Source: a virus
IMG/VR virus record: IMGVR_UViG_3300030328_000329
Coordinates: 1-29,079 of that record
Length of the DNA stretch: 29,079 bases
Reading direction: 5' to 3' (one strand)
Position 1 is the first letter of the stretch; each line of letters begins with the position of its first letter. The translations under genes were made by a program, and so were the position numbers. The notes below the pieces were generated by a model. The model did not search any database. It had not been told where the DNA came from and saw nothing but the letters and a program-made list of their open reading frames with translations. This document shows, piece after piece, positions 17,021 to 22,773 of this stretch.

Positions 17021-18541
17021 TTAACCTCCTAATCTTGCCCATATGCTTCTCTTCTTAAATGGTTTTCGTTTAAATATGTCATATTCACTCCTAGCATTAA
17101 ACGAAGAAAGGGGTTTTTGTCCAGCCATTAATTGCCTTCCTTCTCCAGCACCCAACATTAGGTACTGTAAAGCATCATGTATATGAGAATACATATTTTT
17201 TTCTGGTTTGTCATCATATCTTTCTCCTGACACTTGCATTCTCCTATATGCATACCCACCTTGAAACCCTTTTATCAACATTGGACACCTTCTGTCTATT
17301 AAAAAAGATGGCTTACCGTCTGACATTTTTGTTAACTGTGACGAAACTGACTCTAATCTAAGGTCTACACTATTAGATGGAGCTGGTATTGCCCTTAATC
17401 CAGCACCTCTTAATATCTGAAATGGAGTCGATTCATCTGTTTGCGCTCTAAAATCACCAGCTGGATCACCAATAATATTAACATCAAGACCAGCAAAACG
17501 TGTTGCTATCTCTTGTCTTAACAATTCTGCAAACCTAACTATACCCATATCAATTGCTACAATCTCTGATTGTATTAACCATCTACCTCTTACTTTCTGA
17601 CCAAAAACTGCGGCTGGAGTAAGTCCAAAGTCAATACCAATATACAAAGGTACACCTACAGCAATTGGTATTTCTTCTGTAGCTATATGTGTTTCACTTA
17701 CAAACTGTGGATAAACAGGTTTTCCTTCCTGTATTGCACCTAATCTATTCATTACGTAAACATCTATCCAGCTTTTAGTCTTACCACGAATTAGATTTGG
17801 ATAATAAGTAGCTAAAATGTTTGTACAGTTTTCAGCTTTCTTATTCATACTGTAATCTTTAACTTCACCACGATCATCTAATGCTTCTTTCATTGCTGGT
17901 GGTTGTGTAAAAAATCCCCAATTATCTGGCTTTATTAACATCTTAGCTTGCTCTTTTGGAATATGATCTGGTATCGGAACCTCACCAGCCATGATAGCCC
18001 ACCAATGATCTTCTTCTGGAGCATTCGTATCTGCAATAACACCAGACCAACTTGCACCACCTTCTCTCATAGATGGATAACGACCAACACGCATAGTACA
18101 CGCATCAATAATACTCTTTGGTATTTCCCTAGCTTCGTTAATCCAAACTCCAGTAAGTTCCAAAGAAAGAAGTTTCTTTACATCTTCTGGTCTGTCTAGT
18201 GCCAAAAATATAATTTCCATATCCAAATCATTCTTTTGAATATGATGCGTATAGGGTACTGACCAATGAAACTTCCCCCACACATCTTCTGGAAACCAAT
18301 CAAGCCAAGTCTTTATAGTAGTTGTTCTTAACTGTGGGTTTGTATTTCTTATTACAGCCCAACGAGATTTACGAATACCTTCTTTATTTTTCTTCTGTTC
18401 AAGACTTCTTCGAAATACTTCAACACAACAAGCAACAGACTTACCAGAACCAACAGGACCTCTCAAACCTCTAAAAAAATTAGAGTCCTTCATGAATAAT
18501 TTAAGAACTTCACCATCTGGTTTATAGTTAAAACTAGGCAC
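17021..18541 (-). CDS. terL: Terminase large subunit
   Basis: A 506-residue packaging motor. The ATPase domain has Walker A GPVGSGKS (residues 28-35), WAVIRNTNPQLRTTTIKTWL, and Walker B GVWINEAREI with the catalytic Glu near residue 136. The RNase H-like nuclease domain has YIGIDFGLTPAAVFG (Asp304), VNIIGDPAGD (Asp359) and YSHIHDALQYL (Asp456), the expected metal-binding acidic residues. It cuts and translocates DNA into the procapsid through the portal. The set of motifs and length are typical and no key residue is missing. It starts one base into the stop of the 64-residue gene upstream. Confidence 0.95.
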   Translation of the reverse strand: MPSFNYKPDGEVLKLFMKDSNFFRGLRGPVGSGKSVACCVEVFRRSLEQKKNKEGIRKSRWAVIRNTNPQLRTTTIKTWLDWFPEDVWGKFHWSVPYTHHIQKNDLDMEIIFLALDRPEDVKKLLSLELTGVWINEAREIPKSIIDACTMRVGRYPSMREGGASWSGVIADTNAPEEDHWWAIMAGEVPIPDHIPKEQAKMLIKPDNWGFFTQPPAMKEALDDRGEVKDYSMNKKAENCTNILATYYPNLIRGKTKSWIDVYVMNRLGAIQEGKPVYPQFVSETHIATEEIPIAVGVPLYIGIDFGLTPAAVFGQKVRGRWLIQSEIVAIDMGIVRFAELLRQEIATRFAGLDVNIIGDPAGDFRAQTDESTPFQILRGAGLRAIPAPSNSVDLRLESVSSQLTKMSDGKPSFLIDRRCPMLIKGFQGGYAYRRMQVSGERYDDKPEKNMYSHIHDALQYLMLGAGEGRQLMAGQKPLSSFNARSEYDIFKRKPFKKRSIWARLGG

Positions 18542-18735
18542 TATCTATCATCAATCTTATGGTCAAAAGCTACCTTCAGTAACTTTTCTACAGTTTCTGG
18601 ACCAATTACTGCAATCAATTTATCAGCTTCGTAATCAGTCGCATATTGCTTGGGAAAATGTTTAAGATGAACTGTCTTTACCACGTTCCTTAACATTCTT
18701 CTTTCTTTATTACTTAAGGTGTGTAAAAAACTCAT
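18541..18735 (-). CDS. Small conserved protein upstream of terminase
   Basis: A 64-residue protein with NKERRMLRNVVKTVHLKHFP and YEADKLIAVIGPETVEKLLK. Short proteins with this 'LRHIVKTVHLKHYP...YECDKLIA.IGPE..EK' pattern are, to my recollection, frequent directly upstream of terL in marine podoviruses, but have no assigned role. It is helical, mixed charge and without membrane segment. The ribosome site is AAAGGAAAG. It may assist packaging, given the fixed position, but this is a guess. Confidence 0.7.
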   Translation of the reverse strand: MSFLHTLSNKERRMLRNVVKTVHLKHFPKQYATDYEADKLIAVIGPETVEKLLKVAFDHKIDDR

Positions 18736-18753
18736 GTACGATACTTCTTTCCT

Positions 18754-18915
18754 TTACTCAAATAACTTTCTTGTTAATATCCATGTAACTTGTTTGTTTA
18801 CTTCTTCTTCACACAAATCAGCCATCTCTTGATCTGACATCTCATCTGATTTCAAAACTTCAACCTCTTTAGGGTTCTTACCTTCTTTTCTAGCCCAAGC
18901 TGGTGTTTTTGCCAT
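18754..18915 (-). CDS. Hypothetical 53-residue protein
   Basis: A short gene with a textbook ribosome site (TTAGGAGGTCGCT-ATG) and stop 18 bases before the next gene. The protein starts MAKTPAWARKEGKNPKEVEV and is acidic in the middle (SDEMSDQEMADLCEEEVN), ending LTRKLFE. The N-terminal 'MAKTPAW.RKEGKNP.GGL' opening is known from small phage proteins whose longer versions are hypothetical. No function can be read. The strong ribosome site and codon use like its neighbours support it as real. Confidence 0.65.
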   Translation of the reverse strand: MAKTPAWARKEGKNPKEVEVLKSDEMSDQEMADLCEEEVNKQVTWILTRKLFE

Positions 18916-18942
18916 AGCGACCTCCTAACTAACCATTAAATA

Positions 18943-18968
18943 TTTTTTAGAGCTTTTCAAGCTAAAAA
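18943..18968. repeat. A/T-flanked hairpin upstream of the 53-residue gene
   Basis: TTTTTTAG-A-GCTT, a three-base loop, AAGC-TAAAAA: an imperfect dyad with one bulge whose T-run and A-run pair with each other. It could end transcription from terS or protect the mRNA 5' end. It has no T-run beyond the stem on either strand. Confidence 0.4.
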
Positions 18969-19010
18969 TGTTTGAGTAGGACTACTTACCGTAACAGAGT
19001 CGCTATTTTT

Positions 19011-19032
19011 CCCCCCAGCCCCCCAGAGGGGG
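19011..19032. other. C/G tract with hairpin between terS and terL
   Basis: Two CCCCCCAG blocks in tandem, the second running into a GAGGGGG, so that CCCCC-AGA-GGGGG can pair (19020-19032). Such homopolymer runs are unique in this AT-rich window. Lying between the two terminase genes, it is a candidate packaging (cos or pac) site, but nothing proves it. The surrounding 18969-19157 holds no convincing gene; an in-frame, GC-type stretch without ATG (minus strand, GTG 19120 to stop 19043, 25 residues) is doubtful. Confidence 0.3.
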
Positions 19033-19118
19033 TACAGTTAGATTAAATTAATATGTAGCCAGATAACCCAATAATATAGTACGAGCTTGCGAGTTCCTTT
19101 TCGATAACTTCCCAACTC

Positions 19119-19148
19119 ACGGCTTCTTCACTTAGGTTACGAAGCCGT
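19119..19148. repeat. 8-bp perfect hairpin just after terS
   Basis: ACGGCTTC (19119-19126) and GAAGCCGT (19141-19148) around a 14-base loop, beginning ten bases downstream of the terS stop on the minus strand. No T-run follows. It could be a processing or stabilising stem, or part of a packaging signal. Confidence 0.4.
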
Positions 19149-19157
19149 TCGAAGGTC

Positions 19158-19547
19158 TTAGTCTAATGATATGGTTACTTTGATATCCCCTGCAACAAGA
19201 TGCTGGTGCTTGTCTGGAGCTTTGAACCCTGCTCGATCCAGTATATCCTTGCTAGCTTCTAGCTGAACGTACTCACTTCTAGCATCTTGTGAAAGCTGGA
19301 GGAGCCTATGACTAGCTTTCGTAGCATTTAGACCTATGCTTTCCGAAACCTGTAACATCAAGTAAGCTTGCACGTTTGGATTCTTGAGAGCCTTGCTAGC
19401 ACTGACTCTACCACTTTCTCCTTTGGCATATCCAGCTACCTCACTAGCTTTCTTGATGGTACATCCTGTAGCTACGAGTGTATCCACCAGCTTTCGTTGT
19501 TTTGAGGTGATCGTAGATTGCTCTGCGAGGTTCTTGAGTGTGTTCAT
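19158..19547 (-). CDS. terS: Terminase small subunit
   Basis: A 129-residue DNA-binding protein. Residues 13-65 (ITSKQRKLVDTLVATGCTIK then KASEVAGYAKGES and NPNVQAYL) have the 'T.KQ..FV..L..TG.....A..AGYA....R..AS..L.NP.V..YL' helix-turn-helix pattern of small terminases. The C-terminal half has QLSQDARSEYVQLEASKDIL and DRAGFKAPDKHQHLVAGDIK, typical for terS of marine podoviruses. It would recognise the packaging site. No Shine-Dalgarno is visible before the ATG at 19547. Its base composition is about half G+C (30 of 60 at 19201-19260), well above the late genes, so it and its surroundings may have a different origin. Confidence 0.82.
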   Translation of the reverse strand: MNTLKNLAEQSTITSKQRKLVDTLVATGCTIKKASEVAGYAKGESGRVSASKALKNPNVQAYLMLQVSESIGLNATKASHRLLQLSQDARSEYVQLEASKDILDRAGFKAPDKHQHLVAGDIKVTISLD

Positions 19548-19882
19548 GAGTTGTAGAAAACGCTATCTAATCCACCATGTCAATAGCGAAATGGGGATAG
19601 CTTTACTTAAACTGAGTGCGTGATGCTCGCATCACACACACTTATTATTGATCCCACCATCCCACCCAAAAGCCATCCCAACTGTCACGATTGTCTCGGT
19701 TGTTCTTCGCCCTTGTCTGGTTGTATCCTCTCCTAAGTGAATGGACTGCGCTAACCTAGCAAAATCTGGCTTCGGGGGATTCGGGCAAGCCGAACGCCCA
19801 AGCTATGTCAAATCGCGTAGGTTTGACATAGCTTCCAGATTTAGCGAGGTGATCCCATTCAATTAACATAGGAGTGAATACA
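19548..19882. promoter_or_regulatory. Divergent control region between late and early units
   Basis: The 335 bases between the terS start (minus) and the first early gene (plus) are the only divergent junction in the window, so promoters for both units should lie here. I find no convincing consensus promoter on either strand. It is GC-rich (29/60 at 19681-19740, 35/60 at 19741-19800), holds a GTGATG-CTCG-CATCAC dyad (19620-19635), CCATCCCA direct repeats (19657-19682) and the large dyad at 19739-19860. A minus-strand frame, 19645-19755, is open for 36 codons with protein-like content but has no start codon. Confidence 0.6.
19739..19860. repeat. Large nested inverted-repeat element (three-way junction)
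   Basis: A perfect 13-bp inverted repeat, AAGCTATGTCAAA (19800-19812) and TTTGACATAGCTT (19822-19834), has a 9-base loop. It is enclosed by a second pairing, AAAATCTGG side (19757-19769) with CCAGATTTAGCGAGG (19835-19849), and by GAATGG (19739-19744) with CCATTC (19855-19860). A smaller TTCGG-GCAAG-CCGAA stem sits in between. As RNA this makes a branched leader ending 22 bases before the first early ATG. As DNA it could be an operator, origin or packaging site. Confidence 0.65.
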
Positions 19883-20239
19883 ATGACAAAGACAAAGAAC
19901 AATTCAACAATCGCAACAGTTGGTATACCTTTCAGTATATTAGGTTTGAGTACCTTGAAAGGTATTTGTAATACCGTTTACGGTAGAATAGCTACCGCAG
20001 AGGGTAAGAAGTTACCAGACTTGAGAGCAAGCATGGATACTGAATCAGGTATCAATGGTGATGATAGTGCTTACTACAAAAAGATGGAAGATATCTACAA
20101 TGAGATTGAAGCTGATATTGCTACACTTCGTTCATACGTTGTACCGTTTGAAACAAAGTACAATGAAATGAACAGTATGATTGGTGATGGTAGAGCTTAT
20201 AAGTACCAACCATTCGTACCAATGGCAAAGGCTAGTTAA
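19883..20239 (+). CDS. First early protein, unknown function
   Basis: A 118-residue soluble protein starting MTKTKNNSTIATVGIPFSIL, with a helical middle (SAYYKKMEDIYNEIEADIAT) and ending KYQPFVPMAKAS. I recognise no family. The ATG at 19883 has AGGAG eight bases upstream; the frame also has a GTG at 19874, but that lies within the ribosome site. It is the first gene of the early unit, preceded by the large dyad element and closed by a strong terminator 12 bases after its stop, so it is probably transcribed alone. Such isolated first genes of phages often act on the host or regulate later genes, which is only an inference. Its G+C is a little higher than that of the genes to its right. Confidence 0.7.
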   Translation: MTKTKNNSTIATVGIPFSILGLSTLKGICNTVYGRIATAEGKKLPDLRASMDTESGINGDDSAYYKKMEDIYNEIEADIATLRSYVVPFETKYNEMNSMIGDGRAYKYQPFVPMAKAS

Positions 20240-20250
20240 TCTAGCCTATA

Positions 20251-20283
20251 CCTACAGGTCTTAATTGACCTGTAGGTTTCTTT
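20251..20283 (+). terminator. Intrinsic terminator after first early gene
   Basis: CCTACAGGTC pairs perfectly with GACCTGTAGG around TTAATT and is followed by TTTCTTT. A smaller stem GGCTAG/CTAGCC (20230-20246) covers the stop codon just before it. This is the best rho-independent terminator in the window. Confidence 0.88.
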
Positions 20284-20288
20284 ATAAC

Positions 20289-20316
20289 TTGACACTATGT
20301 CCTAGTGTGATACTAT
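20289..20316 (+). promoter_or_regulatory. Sigma70-type promoter with dyad operator
   Basis: TTGACA (20289-20294), 16-base spacer, TACTAT (20311-20316) with TG one base upstream (extended -10). Within the spacer, ACACTA (20292-20297) and TAGTGT (20303-20308) form a 6-bp inverted repeat overlapping the -35, a usual place for a repressor operator. It follows a terminator and precedes the gene at 20351. The XRE protein encoded at 21399 is a candidate ligand (inference). Confidence 0.75.
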
Positions 20317-20335
20317 TGGTAATTATAGCAAATGA

Positions 20336-20348
20336 AAGGGGATACACA
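20336..20348 (+). promoter_or_regulatory. Leader motif AAGGGGATACACA before gene at 20351
   Basis: An atypical ribosome site: GGGG nine bases before the ATG, followed by ATACACA. The same block, with small changes, precedes the genes at 20891, 21929, 23188, 24488 and 25023 but no late gene. Late genes use AGGAGG-like sites. Confidence 0.6.
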
Positions 20349-20350
20349 TT

Positions 20351-20584
20351 ATGGCTATACCACAACAAAAAAAATTATTTAGTTCAGCACATTATAACTG
20401 GTTCATTCAACACTTAGGTCCAGAAATTCCATTGAAGGTGGTGGGATTGATAGCAGATAAATTCGAAAGTATGGATAAAGATTTTAATAAAGAATGGTTC
20501 CTGTCTGAGATGTGGTTTGTGAATGAAGAACACAATCAACTTGTAGAAGAGTATGCCAACTACATGACAAAATGGAGGGTGTAG
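20351..20584 (+). CDS. Hypothetical early protein (77 residues)
   Basis: First gene after the promoter at 20289-20316, with the leader motif directly before its ATG. The protein, starting MAIPQQKKLFSSAHYNWFIQ, is helical with HLGPEIPLKVVGLIADKFES and ends EEYANYMTKWRV. It has no membrane segment and no motif I recognise. The next gene starts one base after its stop, so the two are coupled. Codon use is that of the neighbouring early genes. Confidence 0.65.
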   Translation: MAIPQQKKLFSSAHYNWFIQHLGPEIPLKVVGLIADKFESMDKDFNKEWFLSEMWFVNEEHNQLVEEYANYMTKWRV

Positions 20585-20585
20585 A

Positions 20586-20801
20586 ATGAGTTACGTAAAT
20601 AATAATTTAATACCAGAAATTGAAGCTGATCTTGGTGGACTCTCTGTAGAATACCATCAAGAGTTTGGTTCATTTCAAAATGTAAGTGAGGTTACTGATT
20701 GGGTAGCAAAAAAACTAAATCGTAATACTGAGTTTGAAAAGAATGTTATCCAAGAAGTTGTTGAACAACATTGGAATGAGTATTGGGCAGACTATCCATG
20801 A
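20586..20801 (+). CDS. Hypothetical early protein (71 residues)
   Basis: An acidic protein starting MSYVNNNLIPEIEADLGGLS and ending WNEYWADYP. The ribosome site is GGAGGG, seven bases before the ATG, inside the end of the previous gene. There is no recognisable motif. Its stop overlaps the start of a tiny membrane protein (ATGA). Position in the early operon suggests a host-directed accessory role, without further evidence. Confidence 0.6.
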   Translation: MSYVNNNLIPEIEADLGGLSVEYHQEFGSFQNVSEVTDWVAKKLNRNTEFEKNVIQEVVEQHWNEYWADYP

Positions 20802-20878
20802 TTAAGTATTACATCACTGAAGCAATGGCAGCACTCGCTGTCATTGCATTCGTTTCATTTATAATTTTCATTTCATAG
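20798..20878 (+). CDS. Tiny single-span membrane protein (26 residues)
   Basis: The ATG overlaps the previous stop (ATGA) and the frame ends 12 bases before the next ATG, so it fills the gap exactly. The peptide is MIKYYITEAMAALAVIAFVS plus FIIFIS: a short polar start and an 18-residue hydrophobic span. It may insert in the host membrane. The neat packing supports it, but the short length means chance cannot be excluded. Confidence 0.5.
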   Translation: MIKYYITEAMAALAVIAFVSFIIFIS

Positions 20879-20888
20879 AAGGGGTACA
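20879..20888 (+). promoter_or_regulatory. Leader motif variant before gene at 20891
   Basis: AAGGGGTACA, a shortened form of the AAGGGGATACACA block, with GGGG six bases before the ATG. Confidence 0.5.
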
Positions 20889-20890
20889 TT

Positions 20891-21175
20891 ATGCAATTAC
20901 TAACTAAGAAAATAGAAAGTCAACTGCGTGCTAACCATAAAGCTAACGCAGATGGCGAGAAAACATTTGCACCAATCGTTAAACTATTTAATCCATATGG
21001 TGTAGGTACTTGGTATCTATCAGAACTAAGTGACAGTAACATAGCATTTGGTTATTGCAATCTAGGTTATGAAACTGAGCTTGGGTTTGTAGATTTAGAT
21101 GAACTTAAGTCTATGACTTTCCAGTTTGGTGGTAAAATTGAACGTGATTTATATTGGAGTGGAGATATAAAATGA
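20891..21175 (+). CDS. DUF2958 family protein
   Basis: A 94-residue protein that follows the DUF2958 pattern: MQLLTKKIESQLRANHKANA at the start, PIVKLFNPYGVGTWYLSELS, then IAFGYCNLGYETELGFVDLD, ELKSM and a C-terminal IERDLYW. The family is common in plasmids and phages; its biochemical role is unknown. The length is that of the full domain. Its stop overlaps the next start (ATGA). Confidence 0.82.
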   Translation: MQLLTKKIESQLRANHKANADGEKTFAPIVKLFNPYGVGTWYLSELSDSNIAFGYCNLGYETELGFVDLDELKSMTFQFGGKIERDLYWSGDIK

Positions 21176-21399
21176 AGTATAGAACATATGAAATATGTGG
21201 AGAACTACGTCACTATTCTAAAGGTGATATGATACATACAAGAGGTCAAGCATGGGTGCTGGACCAAGATGAATATGATCCAGATGTATGGTGGGCTAGC
21301 AATAGTGATGGTGAAGAGATTGAATTTATACCAGGCACTGAAGATCATCATGAGCCATTCGATCAATCACACATCAAACAAAAACTAGGTTTGTATTGA
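21172..21399 (+). CDS. Hypothetical acidic early protein (75 residues)
   Basis: The start at 21172 overlaps the stop of the DUF2958 gene, which is the normal packing here; an in-frame ATG at 21154 lies deeper inside that gene and is less likely. The protein starts MKYRTYEICGELRHYSKGDM and contains RGQAWVLDQDEYDPDVWWAS followed by an acidic stretch. The beta-rich opening suggests a small barrel, but I do not recognise a family. It shares one base with the next start. Confidence 0.55.
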   Translation: MKYRTYEICGELRHYSKGDMIHTRGQAWVLDQDEYDPDVWWASNSDGEEIEFIPGTEDHHEPFDQSHIKQKLGLY

Positions 21400-21620
21400 T
21401 GAACGATTACAGAAGTATCATTAAAGTTTTACACCATGAAAGAATATATCATGGTGTAACTCAAGCTGATCTAGCACACAAGATAGGTGTATCAGAGTCA
21501 ACATTAAGTAAGTGGGAGCATGGATATAGAACTCCAAGCATACATAATCTGATGGCTTGGTGTGATTCACTAGATGTAAGAATTGTAACTGAACCATATC
21601 CGAAACCAAATGACAAATAA
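21399..21620 (+). CDS. XRE-family helix-turn-helix regulator
   Basis: A 73-residue protein with a helix-turn-helix at residues 21-41 (TQADLAHKIGVSESTLSKWE) followed by HGYRTPSIHNLMAWCDSLDV, the standard Cro/C1-type domain. There is no added oligomerisation domain, so it resembles Cro more than CI. The ATG at 21399 overlaps the preceding stop. It is the only clear transcription factor in the window and could bind dyads such as that in the 20289-20316 promoter, repressing early genes as others turn on. No integrase or second repressor is present, so a lysogenic switch is not supported. Confidence 0.88.
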   Translation: MNDYRSIIKVLHHERIYHGVTQADLAHKIGVSESTLSKWEHGYRTPSIHNLMAWCDSLDVRIVTEPYPKPNDK

Positions 21621-21951
21621 AAATAAAAGAAAAGGTACATACCATGAAAAATGGTTTGTAGATTGGTTAATAAAGCTAGGCATCAAAGCCAAGCGTCAAC
21701 CCCTATCGGGCAGTTTAGGTGGTGAGTATCGAGGTGATATAATTTTGTCCCCAAAGAACAAAAATTATATTGCCGAGGTAAAGTATCGAACCACCGATAA
21801 GTTTCCAAGTCCGTTCAAGGTACTAGATAAACGTGACATAGCCTTTTACAAAAGAAAAACTGGAGAACCACAAGTAGTAGTAATTATGTCAGCAAAAATA
21901 TTTGAAGAAATAATAAGGGATACACAAAATGAAACCAACGATACCTCTTGA
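21610..21951 (+). CDS. Holliday junction resolvase-like PD-(D/E)XK nuclease
   Basis: A 113-residue protein with the resolvase/endonuclease I-type fold motifs: an N-terminal helix with Glu13 (KGTYHEKWFVDWLIKLGIKA), QPLSGSLGGEYRGDIIL with Asp43, and YIAEVKYR with Glu56-x-Lys58. Short phage proteins of this pattern are annotated as Hjc-like resolvases or VRR-like nucleases. It probably resolves branched DNA made during recombination and replication, so that concatemers can be packaged. It overlaps the regulator gene by 11 bp and the next gene by 23 bp. Confidence 0.78.
   Translation: MTNKNKRKGTYHEKWFVDWLIKLGIKAKRQPLSGSLGGEYRGDIILSPKNKNYIAEVKYRTTDKFPSPFKVLDKRDIAFYKRKTGEPQVVVIMSAKIFEEIIRDTQNETNDTS
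21915..21926 (+). promoter_or_regulatory. Leader motif before gene at 21929
   Basis: AAGGGATACACA, with GGG nine bases before the ATG, lying inside the end of the resolvase gene. The motif is kept although it also has to code for protein. Confidence 0.6.
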
Positions 21952-22483
21952 TTATGTAGCTGAAGTACTCAATGAATCTGGTAAAAGATTTTATATATCA
22001 GAATATATATGGAGTAAACACGGTGGAGATTGCAAGTACCGTAAAGGTGAAGAAACCTATGAAGAAGATGCAAACAAATTTGTTCATGAAAAATTTAGTA
22101 AGTATAATTGGTGGCATAACAAACACTCAACCTATTGGGGATTTGTAGAAGATACCAATATAGAAACATTTGAAATAGAATGGAATAGAATTACTATTGA
22201 TGTAAAGATTAATCACTTTGGATTTTGTTTACAGAAGAATGGTGGATCACATCACCATGAATATTCTTATGAAGCTAGAGGTAATCAAGTAGAATTTGTA
22301 AAACAAAAGAATGGTATTTACAATGCAGTTGATACCATACAATTACCAACTACTAGCACTGGCTATCGTTCCGGTCATATACTTAAGAGAGATGCTAGTG
22401 AATATATCAAAGCCAATGAACTAAGAGATTATATACTTAGTGAACTTGGAGAACCACCAGCACAAGGAGATTTATTCTTATGA
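21929..22483 (+). CDS. Hypothetical early protein (184 residues)
   Basis: A soluble protein with many aromatic and His residues: HNKHSTYWGFVEDTNIETFE, VKINHFGFCLQKNGGSHHHE and a C-terminal ELGEPPAQGDLFL. The final QGDLF(L) resembles the QxxLF-type beta-clamp-binding motif of DNA-repair and replication proteins; a contact with the host sliding clamp is therefore possible, but this is inference from five residues at a C-terminus. No catalytic motif is recognised. It overlaps the next start by 4 bp. Confidence 0.6.
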   Translation: MKPTIPLDYVAEVLNESGKRFYISEYIWSKHGGDCKYRKGEETYEEDANKFVHEKFSKYNWWHNKHSTYWGFVEDTNIETFEIEWNRITIDVKINHFGFCLQKNGGSHHHEYSYEARGNQVEFVKQKNGIYNAVDTIQLPTTSTGYRSGHILKRDASEYIKANELRDYILSELGEPPAQGDLFL

Positions 22484-22773
22484 CACTTAAACAAAAATGG
22501 TGGGAATGGCACAAAGAAAACCCACACGTATGGAAATTATTTGCAAAGTATTCGTTGATTGCAGTTGAAGCTGGTCACAAAAAATGTTCTGCTTGGTTAA
22601 TAGTTAATCGTATTAGATGGGAAACAACTATTGTAACTAAGGGTACAGATTTTAAAATATCTAATGATTTCATAGCTTTATATGCAAGACTTTTTCATGT
22701 AAGATATCCAGAGCATGAAGGTTTTTTCAAAATAAAAAAGATGAATATGGATAGAGAATGGAGAGGTGACTAA
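22480..22773 (+). CDS. Conserved phage protein of unknown function (97 residues)
   Basis: The pattern WEWHKENPHVWKLFAKYSLI, AGHKKCSAWLIVNRIRWETT, then DFKISNDFIALYARLFHVRY and PEHEGFF is one I recognise as a widely shared phage protein family ('F...NP.VY.LF...A......G....SA..I..RIRW.T.......FKINN...A.YAR.F...P...GFF'). The function is unknown; it is often near replication genes, as here. The C-terminus is short and basic. Its start overlaps the preceding stop and its stop overlaps the next start. Confidence 0.75.
   Translation: MTLKQKWWEWHKENPHVWKLFAKYSLIAVEAGHKKCSAWLIVNRIRWETTIVTKGTDFKISNDFIALYARLFHVRYPEHEGFFKIKKMNMDREWRGD

Noticed and set aside
17706-17714. TGTGGATAA, a perfect DnaA box
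   Set aside because: Single copy inside terL; one 9-mer match in 29 kb on two strands is not surprising, and no box cluster is nearby.
19824-19829. TTGACA within the 13-bp dyad, present on both strands
   Set aside because: No -10-like sequence 16-18 bases downstream on either strand; it is a by-product of the palindrome.
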